A DNA stretch of 37,766 bases from Glutamicibacter nicotianae (GTDB lineage: Bacteria; Actinomycetota; Actinomycetes; Actinomycetales; Micrococcaceae): contig NZ_BJNE01000022.1 of assembly GCF_006539525.1 (NCBI RefSeq), positions 1 through 37,766 on the forward strand. Direction: 5' to 3'. A model generated the notes under the pieces. The model made no database searches. It was not told the DNA's origin and was given only the letters and a program-made list of their open reading frames with translations. A program made the translations under genes and the position numbers. Within the stretch, counting starts at the first letter, position 1. Each line of letters opens with the position of its first letter. Shown here piece by piece: positions 22,768 through 31,576 of the stretch.

Positions 22768-24303
22768 TCAGCAGCGGGTGCCGGCTTCGGGGACTTTGCC
22801 GTGGATCAGGTACTCATCCACCGCCTTGGTAATGCACTCGTTGGAACGCCCATAGGCGGTGTGGCCATGGCCTTCATAGGTCAGCAGGGTCGCGTTATCC
22901 AGCTGCTTGGCCAGGGCCTCGGACCACTTATATGGGGTGGCTGGATCACCGACGGTGCCAATGACGAGGATCTCATTCGAGCCTTTCGCGTCGAGCACCT
23001 CAGGCTTGCCAGTGGATTCGAAGTCCAGGGCCTCGCAGGCGATGCCGCTGTAGGCCAGATACTTGCCCAAGGTCGGAGCCGCACGCATTAGCTCGGTCGC
23101 TTCGGCCTGCATGGCTTCTTGGCTGCTGTCCGTTGGACGATCCAGGCAATCAATGGCTACGTAGGCGTCGCTCGAATTCGAAGCATAGGTGCCGTCGCTC
23201 TGGCGGTCTGCCGAGAGATCCGCCAAGCTGAGGATGATGTCTACATTCCCTTCGTTGACCGCGGCGTTCATGGCGTCGGTCAAATAGGACCAGCTGGCAT
23301 CATCGTAGAGCGGCAAAATGAAGCCGTTGACGAAGTCGATGATCGGAACGACGCGCCCATCGCTGGCGGTCATCGGCTCGTTCTCCACCTGCGCAAAGAA
23401 CTGCTGCAGCTGCACCTTGGCCTCTTCAACAGTTCCAGTGAAAGGGCAATTGCCGCTTTCAAGGCAACTGGCGAGCCACGCGTCGATTTCCTTCTCGAAC
23501 CCCACAGCCTGGGCCAAGGTCACTTCGGCAGCTGGCAACGAAGGATCCATAGCTCCGTCCAGCACGAAACGCCCCACATTCTGCGGGAACAGATCAGCAT
23601 AGGTGGCGCCTAGGAATGTCCCGTAGGAGACACCGAGGTAGTCCAGCTGCGCATCACCGAGCACAGCACGGATCACGTCCATGTCCCTGGCAGCCGATTC
23701 GGTATCGACATGATCCAGCAGCTCGCCGGTATTGGACGCGCAGTCAGCCGCGTAGTCCTCGGCGCTCTCGATGATCTCGTGCTGGTCCTCGGGAACCCAC
23801 GCCCGCAGGTTTTCCTGGCGCCCCTTATCGGTTTCGGCAGCGCTTTGGCACGTGATCGGGGAGCTTTCGCCCACCCCTCGCGGGTCGAAGCCGATGACGT
23901 TGTAGGCCCGCTGCAGGTCATCGCTGAACATGCTCGGCACGGTGGAGGACACCATGTCCAGTCCAGAACCGCCAGGGCCACCGGGGTTGACCAGGATATT
24001 GCGCGTCGCCCCGTCCACGGCGCGGCGGTTCAGGGCCAGCTCGATGCTCTCGCCTTCGGGATTGTCGTAATCCATCGGAACCTGGATGGTGGCGCATTCG
24101 ATGACGCTGCCGCACTTTTCCCAGTCGAGGCTTTGGGTATAGAAGGATTCCAATCCTTCGGGCGCACTGGTGTTCGGCGCGGGCTGCGGGGCATTCGATG
24201 CGCTGGATGGCGAATCCGCTGTGGGGGAAGAGCAGCCTGCCAGGCCCAAAGCCATGGCAGTCCCTACTGCGGCCAAGCGCTTCATCGGTGAGCGTGCAGG
24301 CAC
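22768..24303 (-). CDS. Secreted lipoprotein alpha/beta hydrolase, TAP family
   Basis: The 511-aa protein has a lipoprotein signal peptide (MKRLAAVGTAMALGLAGC, lipobox Cys24), a Ser/Pro-rich linker, the first hydrolase domain with LVNPGGPGGSG and nucleophile motif GVSYGT (Ser226), and a C-terminal TAP-like domain with GDPATPY and GHGHTAYG (His481). Such exported enzymes are tripeptidyl aminopeptidase-like hydrolases anchored outside the membrane. GTG 24303 is the chosen start because AAGGAG lies 9 nt upstream; ATG at 24285 has no site. It is 23 nt from the holB stop and probably the last coding gene of the tmk-holB operon. Confidence 0.92.
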   Translation of the reverse strand: MPARSPMKRLAAVGTAMALGLAGCSSPTADSPSSASNAPQPAPNTSAPEGLESFYTQSLDWEKCGSVIECATIQVPMDYDNPEGESIELALNRRAVDGATRNILVNPGGPGGSGLDMVSSTVPSMFSDDLQRAYNVIGFDPRGVGESSPITCQSAAETDKGRQENLRAWVPEDQHEIIESAEDYAADCASNTGELLDHVDTESAARDMDVIRAVLGDAQLDYLGVSYGTFLGATYADLFPQNVGRFVLDGAMDPSLPAAEVTLAQAVGFEKEIDAWLASCLESGNCPFTGTVEEAKVQLQQFFAQVENEPMTASDGRVVPIIDFVNGFILPLYDDASWSYLTDAMNAAVNEGNVDIILSLADLSADRQSDGTYASNSSDAYVAIDCLDRPTDSSQEAMQAEATELMRAAPTLGKYLAYSGIACEALDFESTGKPEVLDAKGSNEILVIGTVGDPATPYKWSEALAKQLDNATLLTYEGHGHTAYGRSNECITKAVDEYLIHGKVPEAGTRC

Positions 24304-24326
24304 TGTTCGTGTCTCCTTGGGATGGG

Positions 24327-25481
24327 TTAGCGGCGTCCGGGCTGTGGCAGCAGACGGGTCATGAGCGCTTCCAGCGCCATGAGCTGGTTGACGTTGGCGG
24401 CCAGGCGGCCACGGGTTTCATTGATGGCATCAAGCTGGGCCAAGGACTTCTCGCTGGACTGTTCCGCAGCGAACCGCTCCAGCTTCTCGCGCAGGTGCTC
24501 GTTGATCAGCTCGGTACCGGTTTTCAGCTGGATGCTCAAGACATCGCGGAAGAAGGTGGTCAGGTCCGTCAGCGTCCGGTCCAGGGCATCGAACGCAGCA
24601 CGCCGGGCAAATCGCTTGGCATCATCCTCCAGCGCCTTGAACTGCCCGCGCAATCCAGGCGGGATGGTTTCTTCCGGACCCAAACCATTGGCATGGCGCA
24701 GCTGGGCAATCTTGTTCTGCAGGTCGGTGCCGGTGATGTTTTCGGCACGCTCGCTGGCCAGCTTGGAGATTTCTGCGGCCGCCGCCATCGCCTGCGGCAA
24801 GGTCGTGGTGCGCAGCGGCAGCGTAACGACTTTCTCGCGCTGGATTCGTGCCTGCTCGTCACGGGCCAACAAGCGGGCTACACCGATATGCGACTGCGAA
24901 ACCCGGGCAGCGAACAACGCTTGATCCGGTTCCAGCCCATCGCGGCGCACCAGGAGATCTGCAACGTCCTGGGTGGAAGGCACGGAGAGGTTTACCGCGC
25001 GGCAACGCGACCGGATGGTCACCAGCACATCGGCGGGAGACGGGGCGCTGAGGATCCAGATCATCTTGGCCGGAGGCTCTTCGATGGCCTTGAGCAGCAC
25101 GTTGGTGCTGCGCTCGGACATGCGGTCTGCATCTTCGATGATGATGATGCGCCAGCGGCCGGTGCCAGCGCTTTCCTGCGCACGGGTAATCAGGTGGCGG
25201 ACATCGGCAATCTGGTACTCGAACTTGTCGGTGGAAACGAAGGACACATCAGGGTGCTCCGAATTCATCACCATTTTGCAATTGGCGCACTCGCCGCAGC
25301 CGGCCGGAGTCTGGGTGCACTGCAATGCCGCCGCGAAAGCACGCGCCGCGGTGGTGCGGCCCGAACCCGGGGGGCCGGTTACCAGCCAGGCATGGGTGGG
25401 GTTGCCGCGATCAACCTCGGCGGTCAACGTGTCAATGACGCGTTCCTGCCCGGCGAGGTCCGCGAAGACCGGCCGGGTCAC
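24327..25481 (-). CDS. holB: DNA polymerase III subunit delta'
   Basis: This 384-aa AAA+ clamp-loader subunit has GPPGSGRTT (36-44, a Walker A variant), the zinc-binding cysteines Cys55, Cys62, Cys65 and Cys68, a DEAD-like IIIIEDADRM and the SRC sensor segment IRSRCR. It acts in the replisome to load the beta clamp. The GTG start at 25481 overlaps the tmk stop by 4 nt (GTGA), so translation is coupled. The tmk-holB pair is a widely conserved order. Confidence 0.95.
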   Translation of the reverse strand: MTRPVFADLAGQERVIDTLTAEVDRGNPTHAWLVTGPPGSGRTTAARAFAAALQCTQTPAGCGECANCKMVMNSEHPDVSFVSTDKFEYQIADVRHLITRAQESAGTGRWRIIIIEDADRMSERSTNVLLKAIEEPPAKMIWILSAPSPADVLVTIRSRCRAVNLSVPSTQDVADLLVRRDGLEPDQALFAARVSQSHIGVARLLARDEQARIQREKVVTLPLRTTTLPQAMAAAAEISKLASERAENITGTDLQNKIAQLRHANGLGPEETIPPGLRGQFKALEDDAKRFARRAAFDALDRTLTDLTTFFRDVLSIQLKTGTELINEHLREKLERFAAEQSSEKSLAQLDAINETRGRLAANVNQLMALEALMTRLLPQPGRR

Positions 25482-26131
25482 AGCAGGCCTGCCAGATGCT
25501 GCACAACCGATTGGTGCAGCTGCTCCACGCTGGCGGTGGCATCCAGGACCAGGTAGCGCTGCGGCTCACGGGCAGCCAAATCGAGGAAGGCGTTGCGGAT
25601 GCGTTCATGAAAATCATCCGGCTCGGATTCCAAGCGATCCGACTGCTCCACCCCGCCGCTGGCCGCAATGCGCCGGGCGCGCCCTTGCTCGGCGGAGATG
25701 TCGAGGATGATGGTGGCATCCGGCTTCAAACCGCCGGTTGCGAAGTCGTTGATTGATGCGACGGCATCAATTCCGAGTTCGCGGCCCATGCCCTGGTAGG
25801 CCAGCGAGGAATCGACGAACCGGTCGCAGATGATGTGGGTTCCAGCCTCCAGCGCGGGGGAGATGACTTGTTGGACATGGGCGGCACGCGCGGCCGAGTA
25901 GATCAGCGCCTCGGTACGCACATCGATGTCGCCGTGGCCGTGGTCGAGCACCAGGGAACGAAGCTCTTCACTGATCTGGGTTCCACCTGGTTCGCGGGTC
26001 GTAGCGACCTTGGCTCCACGGGATTCAAGCCACTGCTTGGCCAGCGCGACCTGCGTGGACTTTCCGGCGCCGTCGCCGCCTTCGAAAACGATGAACAAGC
26101 CACGGGTTGGGGAACTCGATTCTCTACTCAC
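25478..26131 (-). CDS. tmk: Thymidylate kinase
   Basis: The 217-aa enzyme phosphorylates dTMP to dTDP with ATP. P-loop FEGGDGAGKST (16-26), the REPGGT motif, DRFVDSSLAYQG and the LID segment RARRIAASGG are intact. The start is GTG 26131 with TAGGCT (26138-26143) ending 6 nt upstream and no Shine-Dalgarno, so a leaderless transcript is likely. It is the first gene of the tmk-holB-hydrolase operon and is divergent from the PLP enzyme gene. Confidence 0.97.
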   Translation of the reverse strand: MSRESSSPTRGLFIVFEGGDGAGKSTQVALAKQWLESRGAKVATTREPGGTQISEELRSLVLDHGHGDIDVRTEALIYSAARAAHVQQVISPALEAGTHIICDRFVDSSLAYQGMGRELGIDAVASINDFATGGLKPDATIILDISAEQGRARRIAASGGVEQSDRLESEPDDFHERIRNAFLDLAAREPQRYLVLDATASVEQLHQSVVQHLAGLL

Positions 26132-26181
26132 CCCACTAGCCTATCCAAGGACATTTAAAGATGTGCACTGCAACGGCTGGT

Positions 26182-26242
26182 TGGGCGTTGAAAATACGCC
26201 CAGTGTGGTGGATCAGTCACATGAAATGTAGTGAAATCCACC
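26182..26242. promoter_or_regulatory. Two inverted repeats before the PLP enzyme gene
   Basis: TGGGCGT-N7-ACGCCCA (26182-26202) is followed by GGTGGAT-N22-ATCCACC (26207-26242), which encloses TCAC-N10-GTGA. They occupy the divergent region between tmk and the trans-sulfuration enzyme, just upstream of its -10 box at 26266-26271, and look like regulatory sites. No regulator can be named. Confidence 0.5.
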
Positions 26243-26278
26243 GGCTGGCAGTGTCCGGGGAAGCGTAGAGTTTTTTCC

Positions 26279-27436
26279 ATGAAACCCCGCACCTCAGAAC
26301 CAGGCTCCAACCCGGCATGGGACCCGAAGACATTGCTCGTAGCCGGAGGGCGGCCCGCCCATGGCTTCGACGCTCCAGTCAACCACCCGGTCACCTTCAC
26401 CTCGACCTACCATTCCAAGGGCCAGGCGGCGCCCGGCGAACGCGTCTACGCGCGGTTCTCCAACCCCACCTGGGATCCCTTCGAAGAAGTGCTGGGCCAG
26501 CTCGAAGCGGCAGCACTTCCCGCATTGGTCTTCTCCTCCGGCATGGCAGCGATTGCCGCGGCGTTGAGCCTCGTGCCTGAGGCCGGCGTACTGGTGATGC
26601 CACGGCATTCCTATAACGGTTCGCTGGCGCTGAGCTCGGAACTGCAAGACGCTGGCCGGCTGAGCATCCGCCCGGTGGACATTGCCAACACCGAAGAAGT
26701 GCTCGCCGCATTGGATGGAGCCGATGCGCTCTGGGTGGAGTCGCCGACCAACCCGATGCTGGAAGTTGCAGACCTGCCGGCACTGCTGGCCGGCGCGAAA
26801 GCGAAGAACGTGCTGAGCATCGTGGATAACACTTTTGCCACCCCGCTGCTGCAGCAGCCGCTGGTCCACGGCGCCGACCTTGTCGTGCACTCGGTGACCA
26901 AGTACCTCTCGGGCCACTCGGATGTGATCATGGGCGCGCTGGTCACCAGCGACGAACAGCTGCACAGCCGACTGCACGGATACCGGACCTTGCATGGCGC
27001 GATCGCCGGACCGATGGATACCTTCCTCGCCCTGCGCGGGGTGCGCACCATGGCCGTACGCCTTGAACGCTCGCAGTCGAACAGCCAGCTGCTGGCCGAA
27101 CGGCTGGCGGCGCATCCCAAGGTGCAGGCAGTGCGCTACCCGGGATTGGCCAATGACCCGGGCCACGCGCGCGCTGCCGAACTCATGGGCGGGTTCGGTT
27201 CGGTGATCGCCTTCGAAGCGGGCGGCTCTGCCGAAGAAGCCGACCGGATGCTGGATGCATTCACGCTCATCACCGGTGCCACCTCGCTGGGAGGAGTGGA
27301 GTCCCTGGCCGAGCGGCGGGCACGCCACGCTTCCGAACCGGCCAGCGTCCCTGCCAGCCTGATCCGCCTGTCGGTAGGCATTGAAGAAGTGGAAGACCTC
27401 TGGGCAGATCTGAAGCAGGCCCTGGACCGGCTCTGA
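26279..27436 (+). CDS. Trans-sulfuration family PLP enzyme (cystathionine gamma-synthase/lyase-like)
   Basis: The 385-aa protein is a Cys/Met-metabolism PLP enzyme. The cofactor lysine is Lys208 in SVTKYLSGHSDV, preceded by the pyridine-binding VDNTFATPLLQQP. SSGMAAI and the C-terminal SLGGVESLAERRARHAS close the active site. Cystathionine gamma-synthase, cystathionine gamma-lyase and methionine gamma-lyase share these motifs and cannot be separated by eye. I chose ATG 26279 because TAGAGT (26266-26271) ends 7 nt before it; an in-frame ATG at 26231 would lie upstream of that promoter. The reaction handles homocysteine, cysteine or methionine. Confidence 0.9.
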   Translation: MKPRTSEPGSNPAWDPKTLLVAGGRPAHGFDAPVNHPVTFTSTYHSKGQAAPGERVYARFSNPTWDPFEEVLGQLEAAALPALVFSSGMAAIAAALSLVPEAGVLVMPRHSYNGSLALSSELQDAGRLSIRPVDIANTEEVLAALDGADALWVESPTNPMLEVADLPALLAGAKAKNVLSIVDNTFATPLLQQPLVHGADLVVHSVTKYLSGHSDVIMGALVTSDEQLHSRLHGYRTLHGAIAGPMDTFLALRGVRTMAVRLERSQSNSQLLAERLAAHPKVQAVRYPGLANDPGHARAAELMGGFGSVIAFEAGGSAEEADRMLDAFTLITGATSLGGVESLAERRARHASEPASVPASLIRLSVGIEEVEDLWADLKQALDRL

Positions 27437-27504
27437 TACCGCGGGGCCAATTTCCGCGCGTGGCACAGTGCCCATCGAATGCGTCGCAAAGGTAGAGTGA
27501 AGGC

Positions 27505-27822
27505 ATGAACATGATGCACGTAGCCCGACTGATCGAGTACTACATGATGATCGCCCTGAGCGTTGTCATCGTGGCGCTCGCCGTTTGGGCGCTGGTTGAT
27601 TGCCTGCGCCATGGCGCGGATCGCTTCGCCCAGGAAGGCAAGCGCACCAAGGGCTTCTGGCTCGGTCTGACAGTGGCCAGCACCGCTGTAGCCTTGCTGG
27701 GCATGCTTGGACAGGGCGGAATCGGCTTCCTGCAGCTAATTGGCGCCTGCATCGCCTGCGTGTACCTTGCGGACGTCAAGCCTGCCGTGAGCGGCAAGGG
27801 CGGCGGCTGGTACAACTACTAG
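27505..27822 (+). CDS. DUF2516 family membrane protein
   Basis: This 105-aa protein has three hydrophobic segments (about 13-33, 50-69 and 72-88), a basic loop RHGADRFAQEGKRTKGFW between the first two, and a Gly-rich C-terminus ending GGGWYNY. This pattern is the DUF2516 family of actinobacterial integral membrane proteins, with no known function. TAGAGT (27493-27498) ends 6 nt before ATG and GAAGG is also present, so a leaderless start is possible. It is followed by a strong terminator and is monocistronic. Confidence 0.88.
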   Translation: MNMMHVARLIEYYMMIALSVVIVALAVWALVDCLRHGADRFAQEGKRTKGFWLGLTVASTAVALLGMLGQGGIGFLQLIGACIACVYLADVKPAVSGKGGGWYNY

Positions 27823-27848
27823 GCCGCGCCAAGGCACCCAAGTTTTCA

Positions 27849-27897
27849 CGAAGACCTGCATCCGCTTGATGGCGGAGCGCAGGTCTTCGCATTTTAA
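27849..27897 (+). terminator. Terminator of the DUF2516 gene
   Basis: An 11-bp stem CGAAGACCTGC (27849-27859 with 27879-27889), extended by an inner TCCGC/GCGGA pairing, is followed by CATTTTAACC. Confidence 0.88.
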
Positions 27898-27952
27898 CCA
27901 CGGGCCTTAACTTTCGCGCGAGTGGGCTTGCGCATTGGTTAGGATAGATTCC

Positions 27953-28699
27953 ATGAGCCACACTTTGATTTTGCTTCGCCACGGACAGAGCGAATGGAAC
28001 GAAAAGAACCTGTTCACCGGTTGGTACGATGTCTCGCTCACCGAGAAGGGCCGTGCTGAAGCAGCCCGCGGCGGCCAGTTGCTGGCCGAAGCAGGCTACA
28101 AGCCGGAGGTGCTGCACACCTCCTTGCTGACCCGCGCAATTGTCACCGCCAACCTGGCTCTGGAAGCCGCTGGCCGTTCCTGGATTCCGGTGAACCGCGA
28201 CTGGCGCCTGAATGAACGCCACTACGGTGCGCTGCAGGGCAAGGACAAGGCACAGACCTTGGCCGAATTCGGCGAAGAGCAGTTCATGGAATGGCGCCGC
28301 AGCTACGACACCCCGCCACCAGCACTGGACGACTCCTCGGAATTCAGCCAGATCAATGATGAGCGCTATGCGGCGCTGGGCGACTCCGCCCCGCGTACCG
28401 AGTGCCTCAAGGACGTGCTGGAGCGCATGCTGCCGTACTGGGAGAACAACATCAAGGCCGATCTGTCGGCAGGCAAGACCGTCATGGTCACCGCCCACGG
28501 CAACTCCCTTCGCGCACTGGTCAAGCACCTGGACGGCATCAGCGATGAAGACATTGCCGGCCTGAACATCCCGACCGGCATCCCGCTGGTCTATGAACTG
28601 GATGACAACTTCCGGCCAATCACCACGGGCGGAACCTACCTGGATCCAGAGGCCGCGGCCGACGCCATCAAGGCCGTCGCCAACCAAGGTCGCAAGTAG
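27953..28699 (+). CDS. gpmA: 2,3-bisphosphoglycerate-dependent phosphoglycerate mutase
   Basis: The 248-aa glycolytic enzyme interconverts 3- and 2-phosphoglycerate. The phosphohistidine motif [10 protein letters not shown] (His10), [26 protein letters not shown] and the second histidine in [11 protein letters not shown] are all intact. The family-typical start [11 protein letters not shown] fixes ATG 27953; TAGGAT (27940-27945) ends 7 nt upstream with no Shine-Dalgarno, which fits a leaderless mRNA. Together with pckG it belongs to lower glycolysis/gluconeogenesis. Confidence 0.97.
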   Translation: MSHTLILLRHGQSEWNEKNLFTGWYDVSLTEKGRAEAARGGQLLAEAGYKPEVLHTSLLTRAIVTANLALEAAGRSWIPVNRDWRLNERHYGALQGKDKAQTLAEFGEEQFMEWRRSYDTPPPALDDSSEFSQINDERYAALGDSAPRTECLKDVLERMLPYWENNIKADLSAGKTVMVTAHGNSLRALVKHLDGISDEDIAGLNIPTGIPLVYELDDNFRPITTGGTYLDPEAAADAIKAVANQGRK

Positions 28700-28710
28700 G
28701 ACACGCTTTT

Positions 28711-28759
28711 CGGCGGTTTCGCAATGACCGGCCATGGGCCGGTGATCGCGAAGCCGCCG
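28711..28759 (+). terminator. Terminator of gpmA
   Basis: A 12-bp outer stem (28711-28722 with 28748-28759) encloses an inner ACCGGCC/GGCCGGT hairpin and is followed by TCTGCTTATT. Confidence 0.85.
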
Positions 28760-28821
28760 TCTGCTTATTAATGCGGGGATAACGCCAGGCATCCGGCTGT
28801 GAGCGAAACAACTGCGCACGA

Positions 28822-28850
28822 TTGTATTTTTGGCATTAGTATGCTGTAAT
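28822..28850 (+). promoter_or_regulatory. Promoter of the DUF4193 gene
   Basis: TTGTAT (28822-28827) and TGTAAT (28845-28850) are 17 bp apart, about 46 nt before the GTG start. This is among the best -35/-10 pairs in the window. Confidence 0.7.
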
Positions 28851-28896
28851 CTCCTATTTCGAATAGGCTCAATGGCTCACGTTAGGAATGCAATTC

Positions 28897-29199
28897 GTGG
28901 CAACTGATTACGATGAAGTCCGCCCAGACGTTGCTGAGGCACGTAAGGCTTCTCTGGATGCGGTGAAGTCCGCAAACGCACCGGACGCCAAGTCGGTGGT
29001 GCGCGAGCTCGACGAGACTGATCACACCGATGGCATGGATCTGCCAGGCGCGGATCTCTCCAACGAGGAATTGACCGTTACGGTCATTCCACAGAAAGAC
29101 GACGAGTTCATTTGCGGCTCGTGCTTCTTGATCCGCCACCGTTCGCAGCTGGTGCGCGAAGAAGGCAACGTAGGCTTCTGCGTCGAGTGCGAAGGCTAG
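28897..29199 (+). CDS. DUF4193 family zinc-ribbon protein
   Basis: The 100-aa protein has the DUF4193 layout: MATDYD start, acidic N-terminal half, LPGADLSNEEL (49-59), and a C-terminal ribbon with Cys73, Cys76, Cys95 and Cys98 (CGSC and CVEC). It is common and conserved in Actinobacteria but its role is not known; the ribbon suggests binding to nucleic acid or protein. I chose GTG 28897 since it gives the family N-terminus and has AGGAA about 9 nt upstream; ATG 28888 is also in frame. It has its own promoter and terminator. Confidence 0.9.
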   Translation: MATDYDEVRPDVAEARKASLDAVKSANAPDAKSVVRELDETDHTDGMDLPGADLSNEELTVTVIPQKDDEFICGSCFLIRHRSQLVREEGNVGFCVECEG

Positions 29200-29234
29200 A
29201 AACCCGCTAGACGCTGGCGCCATTCGTGCGCCGA

Positions 29235-29284
29235 GAACGGGCAGAGGGCAGCCCACCGATCGGTGGGCAGCCCTCTGCCCGTTT
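29235..29284 (+). terminator. Terminator of the DUF4193 gene
   Basis: A very long near-perfect stem (about 22 bp, outer arm AACGGGCAGAGGGC) spans 29236-29283 and is followed by TTAACG. Confidence 0.88.
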
Positions 29285-29404
29285 AACGAGCTGGAATCCT
29301 TGGCTGGGCCAGCTTCCTCATCGGGGCCCAACAAGGACGCACAGCGTGCTCTCTGGAGCGCCCAGCCGGAAGTCCCATGCCCCGTCCAAGCAAAATTGAA
29401 GAAC

Positions 29405-29447
29405 AAAAAAGGCGCCTGCCATCCGTTGGTACCGGATGGCAGGCGCC
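29405..29447 (-). terminator. Terminator of phoU
   Basis: The 15-bp stem GGCGCCTGCCATCCG (29411-29425 with 29433-29447) is followed on the minus strand by TTTTTT. It lies 34 nt past the phoU stop. Confidence 0.93.
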
Positions 29448-29480
29448 ATGGCTATGCAATCGAGCCGATGCTCCGAGAAG

Positions 29481-30134
29481 CTAGATTTCGGTTGGATCCC
29501 ATTCGCCGGTCACCAGGTAGGTGACCTTGCGGGCTACGGACACGCCGTGATCGCCGAAGCGCTCAAGGTAGCGGCTGGTCAGCGACACATCCACGGTGGT
29601 TGGCGCGTTGGCGTCCCAGTCCTCGGCCGCGACCTGGGTGAAGACGCTGGAGTGCAAACGATCCAGCTCGTGGTTCAGTTCGATGATTTCGGTGGCGATC
29701 TTCAGATCGCGGGTGTCCAGCAGGCGCGCGACCGCCTTGGCGATGTCGATATCGATCTTTGCCATCTGGGCAAAGGTGTCGGAAATCTTGGCCGGGATCG
29801 CCGGGTTGGGGAACCGCAGACGAGTCAGCTGCGCCAGGTGGCGGGCCAAATCGCCCATGCGCTCGAGCGACGCGCTCATGCGCAGCGAACCGACAATCAT
29901 GCGCAGGTCGCTGGCTACCGGCCCCTGCAGGGCCAAGGTGTCGATGGCCCGTTCGTCGAGCTGGTTCTGCAGGAAGTCGATCTTCGCGTCCGCCGCAATG
30001 ACTTCCTGTGCCAGATCGACGTCCACGTTGGCTAGCGATTCCCAAGCGCGGTCCATTGCGGTTGCTACCTGGTTGGCCATCTCAATGAGTTCTTCGCCAA
30101 TTTGCTGCAGGTCTGCCTGAAATACCTTACGCAC
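29481..30134 (-). CDS. phoU: Phosphate signalling protein PhoU
   Basis: The 217-aa all-helical protein has the two PhoU three-helix repeats (about 1-110 and 111-217), with the metal-site regions around RMGDLARHLAQL and RYLERFGDHGVSVARKV. PhoU links the phosphate transporter to the histidine kinase and damps the phosphate response. The start is GTG 30134 (MRKVFQADL), with AAAGGA upstream; longer in-frame starts run into the regulatory region. It is divergent from senX3-regX3 with a PHO-box-like repeat between, the standard actinobacterial arrangement. Confidence 0.95.
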   Translation of the reverse strand: MRKVFQADLQQIGEELIEMANQVATAMDRAWESLANVDVDLAQEVIAADAKIDFLQNQLDERAIDTLALQGPVASDLRMIVGSLRMSASLERMGDLARHLAQLTRLRFPNPAIPAKISDTFAQMAKIDIDIAKAVARLLDTRDLKIATEIIELNHELDRLHSSVFTQVAAEDWDANAPTTVDVSLTSRYLERFGDHGVSVARKVTYLVTGEWDPTEI

Positions 30135-30272
30135 AGCAGTTCCTTTCGAGTGTCGGTATCCATGCCGGATGGTGGACTGCCGTGGCAGCCACCCGCCACG
30201 AGACAGTTTTGTGGCATGGTGGAGGGTCTTGCTCCAGCTTGTCAGCGGGTGATTAACGAATATGCCACGAAA

Positions 30273-30290
30273 GGTGAACGTTTGGTGAAC
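30273..30290 (-). promoter_or_regulatory. PHO-box-like direct repeat (RegX3/PhoP-type site)
   Basis: On the minus strand GTTCACC occurs twice, exactly 11 bp apart (30284-30290 and 30273-30279). Direct GTTCACC-N4-GTTCACC repeats are the binding sites of PhoP/RegX3-type regulators. It lies in the phoU-senX3 divergent region, 72 bp before senX3. Confidence 0.7.
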
Positions 30291-30361
30291 AGCGCGCCGA
30301 AATCGACTAAAACACGTCATTTAGGGCTGGAGCCGCCCACAGGTGAAGCTAGTCTAAAGAT

Positions 30362-31576
30362 GTGAACGAAGTGATCTCGACTCTTATAGCCGGCGTCCTC
30401 GGCCTGGCTCTGGGGATCGTTGGCGTCATCGCCTTCCGGCTCTCCCAGGCCCGCTCTTCGAAGCTGCCGCAAGTCGACGAGCCAGTGCTCCCCGAGGGGG
30501 CGGCCGCCGTCCTGTCGGTCATCGGGCGAGCCTTCGTGATCCTCGATGACGTTGACGGAGTGGTCCGGGCCAACCCTGCCTCCTATGCCTACGGGCTGGT
30601 GCGCGGGCACACGCTGGTCCACAACGAACTGCTCTCGCTGGTGCGCCAGGTGCGCGCCGATGGCGTGATTGCCGAAAGCCAGTACGAGCTGCAGCGCTCC
30701 ACGCTCGGTGCCGGGCAGCTGATTGTCCACGTGCGCGTCGCTCCGCTGGGAGACGAATACATCCTCCTGCTGGCCGACGACCGCACCGAAATCACCCGTA
30801 CCGAAGCGATGCGCAATGACTTCGTGGCCAACGTATCCCACGAGCTGAAAACGCCGGTCGGCGCCATCGGGCTGCTGGCCGAAGCCATCACCGAAGCCGC
30901 CGACGACCCGAAGGCGGTACGCCGCTTCTCCACCCGGATGGACAAGGAATCGCGGCGCCTGGCGGCCCTGGTGCAGGACATCATCGAGCTCTCCCGGCTG
31001 CAGGCATCCGACGCGATCGTGCAGGGCCAGGAAGTGAATATCGACAGCGTCGTGGCAGAAGCCGTGGACCGCAGCCACCTGATTGCCGAGGAAAAGGGCA
31101 TCACCATTACCGTGGGCGGCCATCTCGAAGAGCCGATCCTGGGCGATGCGGACCTGCTGATGACCGCTATCCGCAACCTGATCGACAATGCCATCCGCTA
31201 TTCGCCGGAGCACACCACGGTCGGCGTGGGGATCCGCCAGCGCGATGGCTACGCCCAGATTTCGGTGACCGACCAGGGACCGGGCATCTCGCCCGAGGAG
31301 CAGGAGCGCGTGTTCGAGCGCTTCTACCGCGTGGACTCCGCACGCTCGCGGCAGACCGGCGGCACCGGGCTGGGCCTGAGCATCGTCAAGCACGTGCTGG
31401 CCAACCACGGCGGCGAAGTGTCCCTGTGGTCGCAGCCCGGCCACGGATCAACATTTACCCTAAGACTTCCCCTAGCGGACGAAGAACCGGCGACCAGCAA
31501 TGCGCTTGCCGGCCAGACGATGAAGGAACGAACGATCGAGGCGAGTGCGTCCGATCGTGAAGGAGGACGCCGATGA
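30362..31576 (+). CDS. senX3: Sensor histidine kinase SenX3
   Basis: The 404-aa kinase has an N-terminal membrane segment (about 5-26), a PAS-like sensing region (50-140), the phosphoacceptor motif SHELKTP with His160, an N box NLIDNAIRYSPE, and G boxes TDQGPGIS and GTGLGLSIVKH. In mycobacteria it pairs with PhoU and RegX3 to sense phosphate limitation. The GTG start at 30362 follows TAGTCT (30350-30355) by 6 nt, which suggests a leaderless mRNA. It overlaps regX3 by ATGA. Confidence 0.93.
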   Translation: MNEVISTLIAGVLGLALGIVGVIAFRLSQARSSKLPQVDEPVLPEGAAAVLSVIGRAFVILDDVDGVVRANPASYAYGLVRGHTLVHNELLSLVRQVRADGVIAESQYELQRSTLGAGQLIVHVRVAPLGDEYILLLADDRTEITRTEAMRNDFVANVSHELKTPVGAIGLLAEAITEAADDPKAVRRFSTRMDKESRRLAALVQDIIELSRLQASDAIVQGQEVNIDSVVAEAVDRSHLIAEEKGITITVGGHLEEPILGDADLLMTAIRNLIDNAIRYSPEHTTVGVGIRQRDGYAQISVTDQGPGISPEEQERVFERFYRVDSARSRQTGGTGLGLSIVKHVLANHGGEVSLWSQPGHGSTFTLRLPLADEEPATSNALAGQTMKERTIEASASDREGGRR

